This document shows, one piece after another, positions 23,015 to 34,681 of a DNA stretch of 64,000 nucleotides. Each line of letters begins with the position of its first letter. Positions within the stretch are counted from its first letter, which is position 1. Source of the DNA: Flaccisagitta enflata (Eukaryota > Chaetognatha > Sagittoidea > Aphragmophora); NCBI GenBank assembly GCA_965153355.1, contig OZ231126.1:63674001-63738000 (forward strand), written 5' to 3'. Below the pieces are notes generated by a model, which saw only the letters and a program-made list of their open reading frames with translations, was not told the DNA's origin and did no database searches. A program made the translations under genes and the position numbers.

Positions 23015-23135
23015 TACAGTGGAAAACCGCTAGAGCCCCCCCCCCCGCTTTTAAAAAGGAATGCCCACCTATAGGGCATTCAGCTTATAGTCCCTTGAAA
23101 TATTTTGTGGTTATTTCTATGGTCTCCCAACTGTA
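23015..23135. mobile_element. Small Tigger/pogo-like MITE flanked by TA
   Basis: The element is 23017-23133 (117 bp), beginning CAGTGGAAAACCGC and ending with the inverted form of CAGTTGGGAGACC. TA flanks both ends. The terminal CAGT(T)GG pattern matches the 20533-20708 MITE, so the two are probably distant members of one group. Confidence 0.6.
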
Positions 23136-23414
23136 GTACTTCATTTTATAAACTGACGGAGGGGGGACTGGATCAAGGGAAATCTCGACCGCAGTCCTAT
23201 ATTCTCTCTCCACTTGACTCATACCCAAGCTCAGACCCGGAAAAAAGGAACCCCCTCCCCACTTAAAAAATAAAAAGGTCGGCTTTATCTCATGAAAGCT
23301 CTGTTTATCATTTAACTCGCGCGTCGAATCTTCTTTTCTCTTCTTTTCTCTTCTTTCCGGTCCCCCGTCGAGTCCGTCAAAAACACCGACAGCGTCAAAA
23401 AAGAGGAAACAGAG

Positions 23415-23526
<112 letters not shown>

Positions 23527-23736
23527 GAACGTCAGACAGACAAACAGACGCAGAGAGAAAGCGAGATACACAGAGATTGAGAGAGACAAGAGAGAGAAAA
23601 AGAATAAACATGGATAAACAGAGGAAACTGTTGAGACAATAGCAGATCGAAAACGGACGAAAGGGAATTGGAAAGAAAAAGTAAATAATGGATGATCAGG
23701 CAAGATATAAAGGGGAAGAAAATCAAAAATATATAC

Positions 23737-23933
23737 AACAAGGCCGGATACACGGCTACCCCAGTCGCGTGTGGGTGGGCAGGGGCTGTATTTAAGGTCG
23801 TTTGTTCATTTGGGCAGGAGCAGTGATGCCAAAGACTGAAAAAAAAAACAACCAAAAAAGTAAAGTGTGAGGGACGGACCGACGGACCGGACCGACGAAG
23901 AGGAATGTAGAGTCGCGTAGCACGCGACTAAAA
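23737..23933 (+). mobile_element. CGR element, subfamily A, intact
   Basis: The head is AACAAGGCCGGATACACGGC, matching the consensus exactly. The internal motif is AGTCGCGTGTGGGTGGGC and the tail AGTCGCGT AGC ACGCGACT then AAAA. The tetranucleotide stretch is short (GACGGACCGGACC). Confidence 0.9.
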
Positions 23934-24261
23934 TTTTGAAATCTGGAAATGTTCTTCCGAAGGATGTGACCTCATGTGAACAGCCTTCAACTTCGGGCCA
24001 TATCTCTTTTTACCTCCCTTCGAGGTTTCCCCACCCATACCCCTCTCCCTAATTCTCAAACCCCAACCACTCATCTACATTAGCAAAAGACAGACATTTT
24101 CTTTTTTCTATAAGCTCGCTTCCAATTTTATTCCAATTTTTAGGTATTCTTTTTTTTTTTTATACACATGAATCGTTCTTGGTTGAATTTAAAAAGATCG
24201 GATGATAGATAGGATGTGACTTGATTCAATACTTTTTAAAGAAGAACTCCAAGAACGAAAA

Positions 24262-24426
24262 AACAAGTTCGGATACACGGCCACCAGTTGCGGACGGGTG
24301 GGCAGGGGCGGAAATGCGCGTTTTCCCACTTTTCAACTCGAGCGTGACGGACCAACCGACCAACCGACCGACTAACGGACGGACGGACAAAGCCTCTTAT
24401 AGAGTTGCGTCTCCGCAACTAAAAAA
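24262..24426 (+). mobile_element. CGR element, subfamily B, intact
   Basis: The head is AACAAGTTCGGATACACGGC, internal motif AGTTGCGGACGGGTGGGCAGG, tail AGTTGCG TCTC CGCAACT then AAAAAA. At 165 bp it is one of the shorter complete copies. The next CGR copy faces it tail to tail 28 bp away. Confidence 0.88.
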
Positions 24427-24454
24427 CTATTTATACTTTCTCAGTCTCCATTTC

Positions 24455-24609
24455 GCTAGGTCGGTCGGTCGGTCGGTCGGTTGGTCGGTCGCCCTTAGCT
24501 TTTTCGGCGTTTTCATCGCTGCTCCTCCCCTAATGCTTATCTAAGTCCTTTTCATCACTGCCCCTGTCCCCCCGCACGCGACTTCGGTAGCCGTGTACCC
24601 GGCCTCGTT
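24455..24609 (-). mobile_element. CGR element, subfamily A, tail missing
   Basis: On the minus strand it has head AACGAGGCCGGGTACACGGC, AGTCGCGTGCGGG, both GGGCAGG-like boxes and a GACC-rich repeat ending at CTAGCG. The hairpin is missing, so this copy is truncated at its tail. Confidence 0.8.
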
Positions 24610-24727
24610 ATCGACTTATGTGCGATGGAGAGCGTCCGACACACACGGACACAAACGGACAAACACTGGTACACAAACACAAACTGACACATATACACAC
24701 GCACTCATAGAAACACTGGCAACTGCA

Positions 24728-24729
24728 CG

Positions 24730-24818
<89 letters not shown>

Positions 24819-24846
24819 GCACACGCACACACACACACACACACAC
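24728..24846 (+). repeat. (CA)n microsatellite with CACG edge units
   Basis: About 119 bp of CA, with GCGC at the left edge and ACGC units near the right edge. Confidence 0.95.
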
Positions 24847-25163
24847 AGTTCCCCTGTTTTTCTTTCTCCCTTTTCCCTTATTCAGTCTCACCCTTCATTT
24901 CCCATTTTCTTCTTGAAACCATTTCAGTGATCTACATTTGTCGGGGAAAAAATTGGTCTGGGGGGCTTCTTTTTTTAGATTTGTCATCTCGGCTTAATAT
25001 TGGCTGACGATTAAAGATGGAAAAAAGGGAACAAGAATAAGAAAATCTATCTGTTTTTTTTTCACTCACTCTATCGGGCGCGCTGACACGTTTTGTGTCT
25101 GTCATGTCTGTTCATATTTGTGTTTGTAATCACATAAATATCCTCTTCTTGGTTATGCTGCAG

Positions 25164-25202
25164 TCTACAAACTTTGAATTGTTAGATGATGAAATCGATT
25201 AA
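25164..25202 (+). CDS. Candidate short terminal exon
   Basis: A strong acceptor (CTCTTCTTGGTTATGCTGCAG) ends at 25163. Only the phase-0 frame gives an acidic end, STNFELLDDEID then TAA; the other two frames stop after two or six codons. The exon is very short and no partner exon or AATAAA was found, so it is tentative. Confidence 0.22.
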   Translation, partial: STNFELLDDEID

Positions 25203-26465
25203 GGGAACGAATTCACGATTTGTATTCGACAATCAAAAACTCAATTATGATGTAATTGATGTTTCAAATCGATTTCTTTCATACCGGGAAATCTTCACAT
25301 CTCTAAAGCCTCTTAGAAAACAGTATAAATTTACTCCTTCAAATTCAGATACTGTAAATTTAGCCCTCATCCATAACTAGATAATAACTAACTTGACAAC
25401 GTGTACCACACTATTTTTAGCTCCGTCATTTCGTATCACTCAATGGCTAACTTCTCACCTCCGAAAATAATCTATGATCACGTCTTCCCTTCTTAATGGA
25501 GAATTGCGTCATTCCCTGCCCACTAAGGCATCGCTCCCACTACCTAAAGTCATCCATTCTCAATGATCTTCTAAGTCTTATCCTCTTTTTTCCTCCATGG
25601 TTGTTTCCCCTTCAAGGCCAACCCACGCACAACCATTGAACCGTTGAACGTTATGTTTTTCTATAAAAGGAAATGTAACAAGAGACAACCGACGTGGCAA
25701 CCGACGTGAATTTTGAATTGTTAACACAGTTTTTTCTTATAATCACAACAAAAAACATTCTCTCATTCACCATTGATCCCACTCATCGATTCAACCCACC
25801 CTTCTACGTGCTAACGCGAAAACGATTTCCCTTAATGTGATTTGGTCGTATAAATGATTTGCTCCTTCGCCTTTTTCACATCATTACTGTACTGCATTAC
25901 TCCCCATTAATTCGCCCACTCAGTCGATTTCTCCTACCGGGCCCTACCTACTTCATACCCCCCAGATCGAGCTCCTTATCACCTTCTCCCCTCCCCCTCT
26001 TCTTTCTGGCTCATGGTGAACCACCTGGTCAAATTATAAGGTGGATATTCGCTCGTTCGTAACCTTTCAGCCATTGGTCGAAAGCTTTTAAACTCGAGGC
26101 GTCAGTCAAGCGATGTAGTCTCACTCTTGCTTTCGATTTAGCATCTGCTTTTGCATCCTCTCTTGCTTTCGGTCTGAGTTATGTTTTCCCGATTAGGGTG
26201 AACATGTGAACAAGGGCATCATATAGAGATATATGGCTTACCAAAGATAGTACGCTTGATAGCAACAGAAGCTGGTTTTAACTACTTTAGTAATAGTAGT
26301 CAACTAGACAAAAAAGTAGTTAGTTCACTACTAACTAATGATTTGAAATCCTTGATTACTGCCGGCCCTACGTTAGACCATACAAAAAAACGAATATTGA
26401 AGACCCTGTTTTCAAAGGACATCCTAAACATCAACATGAAATCTTCAATACTTCAGAACCGTATT
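25203..26465. other. Unique sequence without a supported gene
   Basis: Two frames with protein-like composition (about 25186-25380 and 26256-26492, plus strand) lack convincing starts or splice sites. The second overlaps the start of a CGR copy. Confidence 0.45.
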
Positions 26466-26625
26466 TTTATTTGCGGACACGCAACTCTATAAGAGGCTGT
26501 CTGTCCGTCCGTCGGTCCGTTGGTCCGTTGGTCCGTCCGTCAGCACGAGTTAAAAATGTGGGAAAACGCGTATATCCGCCCTTGCCCACCCATCCGCCAC
26601 TGGTGGCCGTGTAGCCGGCCTTGCT
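26466..26625 (-). mobile_element. CGR element, subfamily B, intact
   Basis: On the minus strand it has head AAGCAAGGCCGGCTACACGGC, a GGCGGATGGGTGGGCAAGG box, AACGGACC units and the tail AGTTGCG TGTC CGCAAAT. The last hairpin pair is mismatched. Confidence 0.85.
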
Positions 26626-26629
26626 TGAG

Positions 26630-27622
26630 AGTCAAACAGACTTCCATTTCTACCTTACTCATGGTCATGCCAACTCGCAATTCTTTTGATCACCATCTTC
26701 ACAATAAAAAGAAAGACCAGGCAACTTGGTCATGTTGCCCAATCACCAGCTGGTCGTGTGTCATCATTTCCCAATGAGTTCGAGTCAACGGCTCAGTTCA
26801 TCCGTCAGCCGCCTCATTTCTCGCCGCAGTTTGACTCGATTTGTCGGCAAACGGGGAGTGGGTTGGGAAAGGGACAATGGATGGGGAGATGACAACGAGG
26901 CGTGGTAAGAGGGTAAAGGAGGCGGGTGGTGGTGGTGGTATATAATGTGGATAAGGCGTGGGGCTATCCAGGTGATAGAAGGAAAGAGGGTTTAAAGTTA
27001 CTGATACGGAGATAAGTGGAGCTGGACTGGCTACCAATTGGGAGAATAATGATGTGAAAAGAAAGAAAGTGAGGTTGGAGCTAGTGAAAGCAGGAGCAGG
27101 AGTAGCTGGGAGGTATCTGGGTGGTAAAGGGAGTGGGTTCAGGGAGTGGAGCAATAGCTTGGAAATGGAGAAAAAAAAAAGAAGAAGAAAAAAGTCCATC
27201 TTGGGTCTGGATTCAATTTGATTATCGGCGAAGTCTTCCTTCAGTCACTTCGTCTTTAATTGTGCAAGTCTCCTTTCCTTCCGGTCCGACCAGACCATTT
27301 TATGAGCCTTTTTACTAGTTGTCCTTCCCCCTTCTATCTTCTCCACCTCACTTTCTGTCTGTCTTTCTTTCTCTCTTCGTTGCTGTCTTTCATTCAATCT
27401 CTCTTTCCATCTTTGTTTCTTAATCTCGTTTTGCGTTTTGGCTTTGGGTTCTTCCCTCTGACATCACTCTTTCTAAGATTTCGTTCTTTCTATCTGTTTC
27501 CGTTCTTTCTATCCTTTTATCATTCGTGTTCTTCTACCATTTTTACCCCCCCTCCCCCTCGCAATCCCTCTTTATTAAACAGTCATTTTAAAAAGTTATA
27601 TCCCACTCCCTCTCCCTTTCAG
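26630..27622. other. Unique sequence without a supported gene
   Basis: Purine-rich and then pyrimidine-rich unique DNA with several T/C tracts (27330-27620). Frames rich in Pro, Ser and Phe follow base composition only. Confidence 0.45.
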
Positions 27623-27655
27623 GCCGACGTGTCGTGCGAAATGATGTCAATATAA
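27623..27655 (+). CDS. Candidate short terminal exon
   Basis: A strong acceptor, CCCACTCCCTCTCCCTTTCAG, ends at 27622. The phase-0 frame reads ADVSCEMMSI then TAA, and the phase-1 frame is also open for 11 codons. Without a partner exon the frame cannot be chosen. Confidence 0.18.
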   Translation, partial: ADVSCEMMSI

Positions 27656-27659
27656 AGTG

Positions 27660-28019
27660 ACTTCAATAGTACCGCCGTGTCGTTTTCATGGTATCCAAGT
27701 CATTCCATGGATCTTTCCCCTGGCGGTCGTTTCGCTTTCTACCGTTTAACAATATGAAGCTCATACACCTGAGAGCTGGAGCATTTGAATTTGTAATAGC
27801 CGGATATATACTTTCATAACAGCTCCTTTTATGAGTACAAAGTTTATGAATTGTGACACAGGAATACCAAAGAAGGGATACCAGGGACAGAGAAAAAAGA
27901 AGAAATAAGGAAGGCAGAAGGAGCCGGTCGCAGAAACGAATATAAAAGATCTTATCTCTTGTGATGGCTGAGCCAAACTTGGGAAGCTTCAGGCATTGCT
28001 AAATCGTTTTGGCACTTTT
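27660..28019. other. Unique sequence, nothing recognised
   Basis: No gene, repeat copy or RNA was recognised. Confidence 0.5.
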
Positions 28020-28377
28020 GGCCGTTGTCGTCGTCGTGATTACTGCTTATGTTGTTGTTGGTAATGTTGTTGTGTTGATGTTGTTGTTGTTTTTGTTTAT
28101 GTTGTTCATGTTGTTGAATGTTGATGTTGTTTATATAACTTAATGCTTATATTGTTTATATTGTTGTCTATGTTGTGGTTTATGTTATTGTTTATGTTGT
28201 TGTCTATGTTGTTGTCTATGTTGTTGTCTATGTTGTTGTCTATGTTGTTGTCTATGTTGTTGTCTATGTTGTTGTCTATGTTGTTGTCTATGTTGTCGTC
28301 TATGTTGTTGTCTATGTTGTCGTCTATGTTCTTGTCTATGTTGTCGTCTATGTTGTTGTCTATGTTGTTGTTGTTGC

Positions 28378-28455
<78 letters not shown>

Positions 28456-28456
28456 C
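28020..28456 (+). repeat. 12-bp minisatellite grading into (GTT)n
   Basis: From about 28160 to 28365 the 12-bp unit TGTTGTTGTCTA is repeated about 16 times with single-base variants, then becomes a pure GTT run (28366-28456). It probably arose by amplification of a mutated GTT array. Confidence 0.93.
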
Positions 28457-28639
28457 AAGAAAAAAATGCCATTGATATAGTTGCTGGTATTGGTGTTGTT
28501 TTATGTCGTTTCTGCATGTGTTTTGCTTCCCAATTTGTTGCTGTTGTTGATATTCTTGTTTTATTGCAATGGCAATTGGTTGTTTCATTATCGCAGACGC
28601 AAACCTGAACTGTACTCCCTAAATTATTCATCGCGAGAA

Positions 28640-28983
28640 GGATGAGATGCAAAAGAAGGAGGAGAAGAAGTCAAGAAGGAGGAATACAGAGCCAAGGCGG
28701 GTTGAAGGAGGAGATACAAGAGGTTGTGGAGGAGGTAAAATAGGGGAAGGAAGGAGAAAGCGAGGGAGATTTCCAGTCCCCCAACAAGATAAACGACTAT
28801 CAGAGAAGATCAAGAAAGAAAAGAGGAGGAGCAGAGGGAGGGGACAGGAGGAGGAGCTGGAGAAGGAGATAAGAAGTAGAAGAAAAAGAAGAGGAAATAG
28901 AAGAAGAAGAAGTGGAAGGAAAGGAGAAGTGAGAAGAAGGAGAAATAGTAGGAGAAGAAGAAGAAGAAGAAGAAGAAGAATAA

Positions 28984-29030
<47 letters not shown>

Positions 29031-29092
29031 AGAAGAAAAAGAAAAAAATGACAAAGAAAATGACAAAGAAAAAGACAGAGTGAGTAAACGTC

Positions 29093-29188
<96 letters not shown>

Positions 29189-29199
29189 GAGAGAGAGAG
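28640..29199 (+). repeat. Purine tract: GAA-rich, then (GA)n
   Basis: About 400 bp of G/A-rich imperfect GAA and GGA units (28640-29045), then a clean GA array (29095-29199). Arg/Lys/Glu-rich frames here are composition artefacts. Confidence 0.9.
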
Positions 29200-29466
29200 G
29201 CTGCTTTCATTTAACGGTCATCACATTCGCCTACGACGTCTCTAGAGAGACACTTGGTACGATTTCTCTCTCATGTTTCCTGTTAAGCAGCGCCATGCAC
29301 TTTCATTACTGTCACGTGAAAGTCATGTGAATGTCAAATAAAGTTGCGTGCACGCTTCGTGCATGTCGGATCTAGTCACATGGAATCCTTGTGCACGTCA
29401 AATTTATTTTCGTGCATTTCGTGCAAATCCTTGTTGCCTCTCTCATGTCAATTCGGAATGACTCAG

Positions 29467-29474
29467 TATAAAAG
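29467..29474 (+). promoter_or_regulatory. Possible TATA box
   Basis: TATAAAAG lies 154 bp before an ATG that opens a 63-codon frame. E-box-type hexamers (CACGTG, CATGTG, CACATG) and GTGCAC palindromes cluster in the 150 bp upstream. No strong initiator sits 31 bp downstream, so this is only suggestive. Confidence 0.3.
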
Positions 29475-29620
29475 TCAAGAAAATGCGCTCGAGGCAATCC
29501 AAAGTGTCAATACAAATTCGCCGCGACTGCGAGGTGTTCTATAAGGGTGGAAATTGTGACAGCGAATCACGCATTACCGTCACGAAATGACCACAGTTCC
29601 GCTGGAAATTTGGGGATAAA

Positions 29621-29812
29621 ATGAATCCGTCCGGATTAAGTGGATTTCCTGACGAGTGCTTCAAACTACCAGCCGGAATTCAATGGAGGTACATAGCAGA
29701 TTGTCTCGAGCTGTTTCTGAATAGAGAATTCATTTACTCGAGAATTATTGATTACCTAATGTCGCAGACAACAAATTATACCCAACTATTCATGAATGCG
29801 ATGCAAGATTAA
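29621..29812 (+). CDS. Candidate small protein or first exon (63 codons)
   Basis: ATG with A at -3, followed by a frame of balanced globular composition (MNPSGLSGFPDECFKL, then a hydrophobic and aromatic middle, ending NAMQD) to a TAA. It is free of simple repeat. A possible donor (GAG then GTACAT) lies after codon 22, so it could be a first exon. No family is recognised. Confidence 0.3.
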   Translation: MNPSGLSGFPDECFKLPAGIQWRYIADCLELFLNREFIYSRIIDYLMSQTTNYTQLFMNAMQD

Positions 29813-30123
29813 ACAGGGTATAAATAATATTGATACGAATCTATCTCTATGACACTTGCGCGTTGGCAGAAACGATTGCTTTTGCACGTTGGCAGATAAC
29901 AATTGTTATTGAACGCGAGGTGATTTGCATCTTTCAAACAGATGCAAAAGCTTGGAGAAGGCGTACGTGTAAATCCATCGCGCACGCGCATGCACAATTG
30001 CGCCTCAAGATGGCCACGCGACCACGTGCTATCATGAGTCGTCATCGAATGCCCAAGCTTGAGTTCGTGCCATTTCTCTTTGGACTCTCTTCACCATCTT
30101 TCTTAGTTTCTAGAGTCTCTCTT

Positions 30124-30133
<10 letters not shown>
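29813..30133. other. Unique sequence, nothing recognised
   Basis: A frame running into the TC array downstream has no independent support. Confidence 0.45.
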
Positions 30134-30178
<45 letters not shown>

Positions 30179-30339
30179 CGCCGACACTTTTGATTCACTG
30201 GACGGGGTTACCGGCAACATTGTGCCGGTTTCGCCGACAACATTCGCGTGGGGAGTGGAGAGAAAGAGAGTGGGAGGAAATAGTAATGAGCAAAAAAGCG
30301 AGGAAAGAAAAGAAAGAAACTATGTGTGAGATAAAATGG

Positions 30340-30429
<90 letters not shown>
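30134..30429 (+). repeat. (TC)n and (GA)n microsatellites 166 bp apart
   Basis: A TC run (30134-30175) and a GA run (30342-30429) face each other across about 166 bp. The two arrays are complementary and could pair as a long hairpin in single-stranded DNA. Confidence 0.93.
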
Positions 30430-30433
<4 letters not shown>

Positions 30434-30894
30434 GTAATTGTCCCTCATGCCAAAATGTAATCTTTTGCAACGTTCTGTGGGAGCTAACTCAAGTTCAGAC
30501 TCAACAGTTTGAAGCTGGCAATTAGACTGAGAAAAATATTTTCAAATCAGAGAAAGAAAGTTGAAACTAACCAAAGACATTCAAAAAATGAAGTGTTCTT
30601 TCCTTCATCGTTCAACCAGCATGTGTCGTTGATGAAATGATGTCTTATCTTTCCTCACGTAGCTGTCGTTTACAGTATGTGGATGACAATGTGAGCGCGT
30701 TTAGAATAATGAAAGTTTAACCAGATACGATACTCTCTTATCGCTGATAGCCGGCTCATTTGTCGATGACATTTAGGCGGCAGAGTGGCCTTGAACTTGG
30801 AGAAGCTGGTGATAGCAAACATAGCATGATGTCTACAAGATAAAGTCAATCGACTCTAATAACGCAGTGCGCTTCGGTAGCCTGTAATGCCATG
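30430..30894. other. Unique sequence, weak exon-like frame
   Basis: A 42-codon stretch ending at a TAA near 30720 (plus strand) reads like protein but lacks clear splice sites. Otherwise nothing recognised. Confidence 0.4.
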
Positions 30895-31016
30895 AACAAG
30901 GCCGGATACACGGCCAATACCAGACGCGGACGGGTGGGCAGGGGCAGAAATGCGTGTTTTTCCACTTTTCGACTCGATCACCATGGACCAACCGACCGAC
31001 CAACGACCAACAAATA
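30895..31016 (+). mobile_element. CGR element, subfamily B, tail truncated
   Basis: The head is AACAAGGCCGGATACACGGC, identical to the consensus, followed by CAGACGCGGACGGGTGGGC and GACCAACCGACC. It stops before the hairpin. Confidence 0.83.
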
Positions 31017-31082
31017 GGCGAAAACGTTTCCGGGCCATCGTTTCCTAACTTCAGCCTTTACTCATATTTCTCTGCTTTCAGA

Positions 31083-31166
31083 AACCCGATTCTCCTTGTG
31101 CTAGAGACTCTTCTTTCTTCATGACCATGAAAAAAAAACCACAGTTCATCTTTCTTAATTTTTAAG
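31083..31166 (+). CDS. Candidate terminal exon with poly(A) signal
   Basis: A good acceptor (ATTTCTCTGCTTTCAG) ends at 31082 with an ACTCA branch-point-like word upstream. The phase-0 frame gives 27 residues (KPDSPCARDSSFF, then a Lys-rich end) to TAA. The phase-2 frame is also open for 13 codons. AATAAA follows the stop at 31212-31217. The upstream exons were not found, and the product is unknown. Confidence 0.35.
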
Positions 31167-31211
31167 TCATGACTTTTCGCTTGAGCGTCGCGCTCTTCAA
31201 GATTCAATGTA

Positions 31212-31217
31212 AATAAA
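31212..31217 (+). terminator. Possible polyadenylation signal
   Basis: AATAAA 45 bp after the stop of the candidate terminal exon at 31083-31166. Confidence 0.35.
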
Positions 31218-31384
31218 GACCGCAGAGTAGAGATTGCATTTCTCCTCACAAGAATCGAGGCACAAAACTAACATCTTAGCGTCAGATTTCAAATGCTCGT
31301 GTTTGTCTCTCTCTTACACTCAAACAAAAATCTCAGTATTCATACAAATGAGCAGGAGAACAAACAAAAACATACACACACCAA

Positions 31385-31607
<223 letters not shown>

Positions 31608-31979
31608 CAAACAGAGACAGACACACAAAGACTGTTAGCGACAGCCAAAAAAAAAAGTCGGGCAGAGACAGAGTTATCGGTAATCAGCAGGACTAAACAG
31701 TAAACGGATTGGCGATCATACAGTCTCAACCCCTTCAAAACCAAATCTTGGCTCTCGAGATTATCGTGACTGGCTGACTGTATTTGTAGAAGGCCGTGAA
31801 TGAAAGGATGAATGCCTGCCAGAGGCCACAGAGAGAAGAAAATTGGAGGATTGCGCGGCTCTATTTACATTATGCCCACTGAATGAAAAAAAGAAGAGAA
31901 GAGAAAGGAAAATGAAATGGACGCTTCTCTCTGTGTAGTTTCTCTTCCGTCATCAGATGTCGCAGCAATGGAGAAAGAA

Positions 31980-32095
<116 letters not shown>

Positions 32096-32099
32096 GAAA

Positions 32100-33618
32100 T
32101 AATCGACATCCATGCGATGACAAAGCGCGTGTAATAAAGCTGCGATGGAGGTAATTTTCTTCATCCGATATCTTGTTAATACCGGAACCGTTTACAGGCG
32201 ATACTTGTGAAGGAAATTCCATCAGCGTCGACATCTGAGCCATCTGTGCCATGGCTTCGAGTCAAATCGAAGACAACGACGACGGTGCCACATTCAAGGC
32301 AACTGCATGTAATGCATCTGGGATATAAACTCGAGACATGTAATCTCTAATGCAGGAAGGATTGAATTTAGACCCAAATGAGATACAGGTGTCAACCATA
32401 ACTAGTTATTATCCTGTCTCTAGCGAGATTATATAACACTATCAGGAAACGCCTGAGATCTGTTTGCGGCATGGACGAGTATCGCAACATTTAAATCGAC
32501 TAAAACCATCTGTAACTGTGAGGTTGTTGCATCGTCCAAGGCAGGTTAGCTAGCTTATGAAAACTCATTGACTCAGATATTGAACTTTTAGTTCCGAGCG
32601 AATTCAAATGATTAGTTTGGCTGTAAAGGCCGTTGTTATCACGGACAAAAGCAATCAGTTATGACTCATTATTTGTAACGTTCAAGCTACTTATTTCCGT
32701 GAAACAGCGAGCAGACAGAGAAAATCGCCGATTCTCATTACCGATGTCTGAACGAAACCCATCTGTATCCACTGGCCGGCAAGATTAACCGGCAACAACA
32801 ACGACATTGTTTATCAATGATTGCGAAGTGAATTCCGCCGTGTAAAAGACCTTGTCTGTGGATTCCGGATACCAACACCTACGCAATTGTCGTTGCCAGA
32901 TCAAATGTCAGTTTGATGTTGGTTTAAGGCCGACCAAACTGATCCAATAAAGTCGTCCACATATCCACATACCGACACATCGCAATGACATCAAATAATT
33001 TACGTCACGGTGTACCGGGTCAAGAAATAAGGGTTTCGATAAGTTTTTAAGCTGAATTTGGATTCGCAAGTGTTCCAAATTGTCCAACTGAGCTCATCCT
33101 CCTCATGGGGCATCACTATAGTGTGTATATGAGTCATGAATGACAATTTTGACCTATATAATGCGCGACAACAGGCCATAAATTCACCAGTTACGGTTGA
33201 TTTTAGTGGTGATTCGCTTTACAACTTACTTCTACATTGGCGCTTGTTACTTTACCTATGCAATGCTCTGGAGAGTATGAACCTTCCAGTTAGTTGACAT
33301 ACAGCGGTGACACCTAAATCACTGCTCATAATGTTTGTGGGCCTTGGTTTGCAACCAAAACGCCAAAAAGTCAAGTTACATGCGGCTCTCTCTGTTTACA
33401 AAGCTGATTTGCATTTTCCGATGTGACCACTATTTTACACGTTTTTCTTTAATCGTAGACCATCATATTCAAAATTTTGTTGATCAGCCTGGTCAACAAC
33501 ATCACTACGCATCATAAACCCGCGGTGTTCACCTACCGAAGGTGTTTTTATGCTTAATTCTGTCTCAAACAAGAAAAAAACTACGGCCATAACAATTTTT
33601 GACAATATTATTTATTGG
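32100..33618. other. 1.5 kb unique sequence, no gene recognised
   Basis: Balanced-composition DNA free of repeats. I found no frame longer than about 60 codons and no clear splice-bounded exon. Confidence 0.5.
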
Positions 33619-33759
33619 ACGTGAAATTATATCACAGCCTCATTTTTGCATATTTTGCATTTTGAAAAACATGGCCCTGACCCCTGATGTGTGTAGATCA
33701 GGGCCATGTTTTTATTTTTTCGATTTTCTTCATTTCTATGCAAATTTATAATTTCACGT
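33619..33759. repeat. 141-nt inverted repeat, two-stage hairpin
   Basis: The outer arms ACGTGAAATTATA (33619-33631) and their complement (33747-33759) pair over 13 bp. The inner arms, AAAAACATGGCCCTGA (33665-33680) and its complement (33698-33713), pair perfectly over 16 bp around a 17-nt loop. The stretch between is only loosely complementary. It may be a tiny foldback element or a structured RNA. Confidence 0.75.
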
Positions 33760-33882
33760 AAGGTGACCTCAGCAAAAAAAAAAAAGGGGAATTCGCGATT
33801 CTCAGTCGTATTTCAAAGTAGCCTTAGAGACGAGAGGAAAGAAACAAATTTATGAGCAGAAAATAAGTAATGGCAGTGAAAA

Positions 33883-34012
33883 TAAAAGAAGAAGAAGAAG
33901 AAGGAGAAGGAGAAGGAAAAGGAAAAGGAAAAGGAAAAGGAAAAGGAAAAGGAAAAGGAGAAGGAGAAGAAGAAGAAGGAGAAGGAGAAGGAGAAGGAGA
34001 AGGAAAGAAGAA
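33883..34012 (+). repeat. (GAA/GGA)n and (GGAAAA)n purine repeat
   Basis: GAA and GGAGAA units surround about eight GGAAAA hexamers. It lies 20 bp upstream of a family F element. Confidence 0.93.
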
Positions 34013-34031
34013 TACTCGCAAAAGCGTTAGA

Positions 34032-34544
34032 TGGTCAGCGGTACCCGTTGCCCCTAAGTAACTGTATGAGGGTATGAGATAGTGATAGGGGCAGCGGCCC
34101 CGAAGGAGCCGATGACCTATGCTGTTTTTATTTGAGCCTGGAGGCTGGAATTGGGGCCTTGAAGCTGGGATTTGAGCATAGAGGCAGGGATTTGAGCCTT
34201 GTGGCTGAGATTTGAGCCTCGAGACTGGGATTTGAGCCTCAAGGTTGGAATTTGAGCCTCAAGGCTGGGATTTGGGCCTTGAGGCTGGGATTTGGGCCTT
34301 GAGGCTGGGATTTGGGCCTTGAGGCTGGGATTTGGGCCTCGAGGCTGGGATTTGGGCCTCAATCTGAGATTTGGGCAACGAGGCTTGGATTTGGGTTTTG
34401 AGGCTAGGATTTGGGCCTTGAGGCTGGGATTTGGGTCTCAAGGCTGAAAGCGGGGGGGGGGATACGGGGAGAAGAAGGAGAAATTTCTCCTGTGTGAAAG
34501 CATAGGTCATCGGCCCCTTCGGGGCCGCTGCCCAAAAAGAAAAA
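34032..34544 (+). mobile_element. Family F hairpin-ended element, copy 1
   Basis: The head is GGTCAGCGGTACCC. Near each side there is a GCAGCGGCCCC GAA GG(A/G)GCCG hairpin block (about 34090-34110 and 34511-34538), in opposite orientation, extended by GATGACCTATG. Between them lie about 14 imperfect 20-22-bp units of TTGAGGCTGGGATTTGGGCC (34134-34440). The tail is GCCGCTGCCCA followed by AAAA. CAGCGG in the head is the inverted repeat of CCGCTG in the tail. Confidence 0.8.
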
Positions 34545-34649
34545 GAAACTAAGCAATTCAGAATGAAGATATCAGTACTATGAAAGTTCAAGCCAGCAAA
34601 AAGGAAGGAGAAGAAGAAGAAGAAGAAGAAGAAGAAGAAGAAGAAGAAG

Positions 34650-34681
<32 letters not shown>

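Noticed and set aside
30593-30720. Plus-strand frame containing YVDD, a motif seen in reverse transcriptases
   Set aside because: Only four residues match, without the flanking hydrophobic context or other polymerase motifs. Treated as chance.
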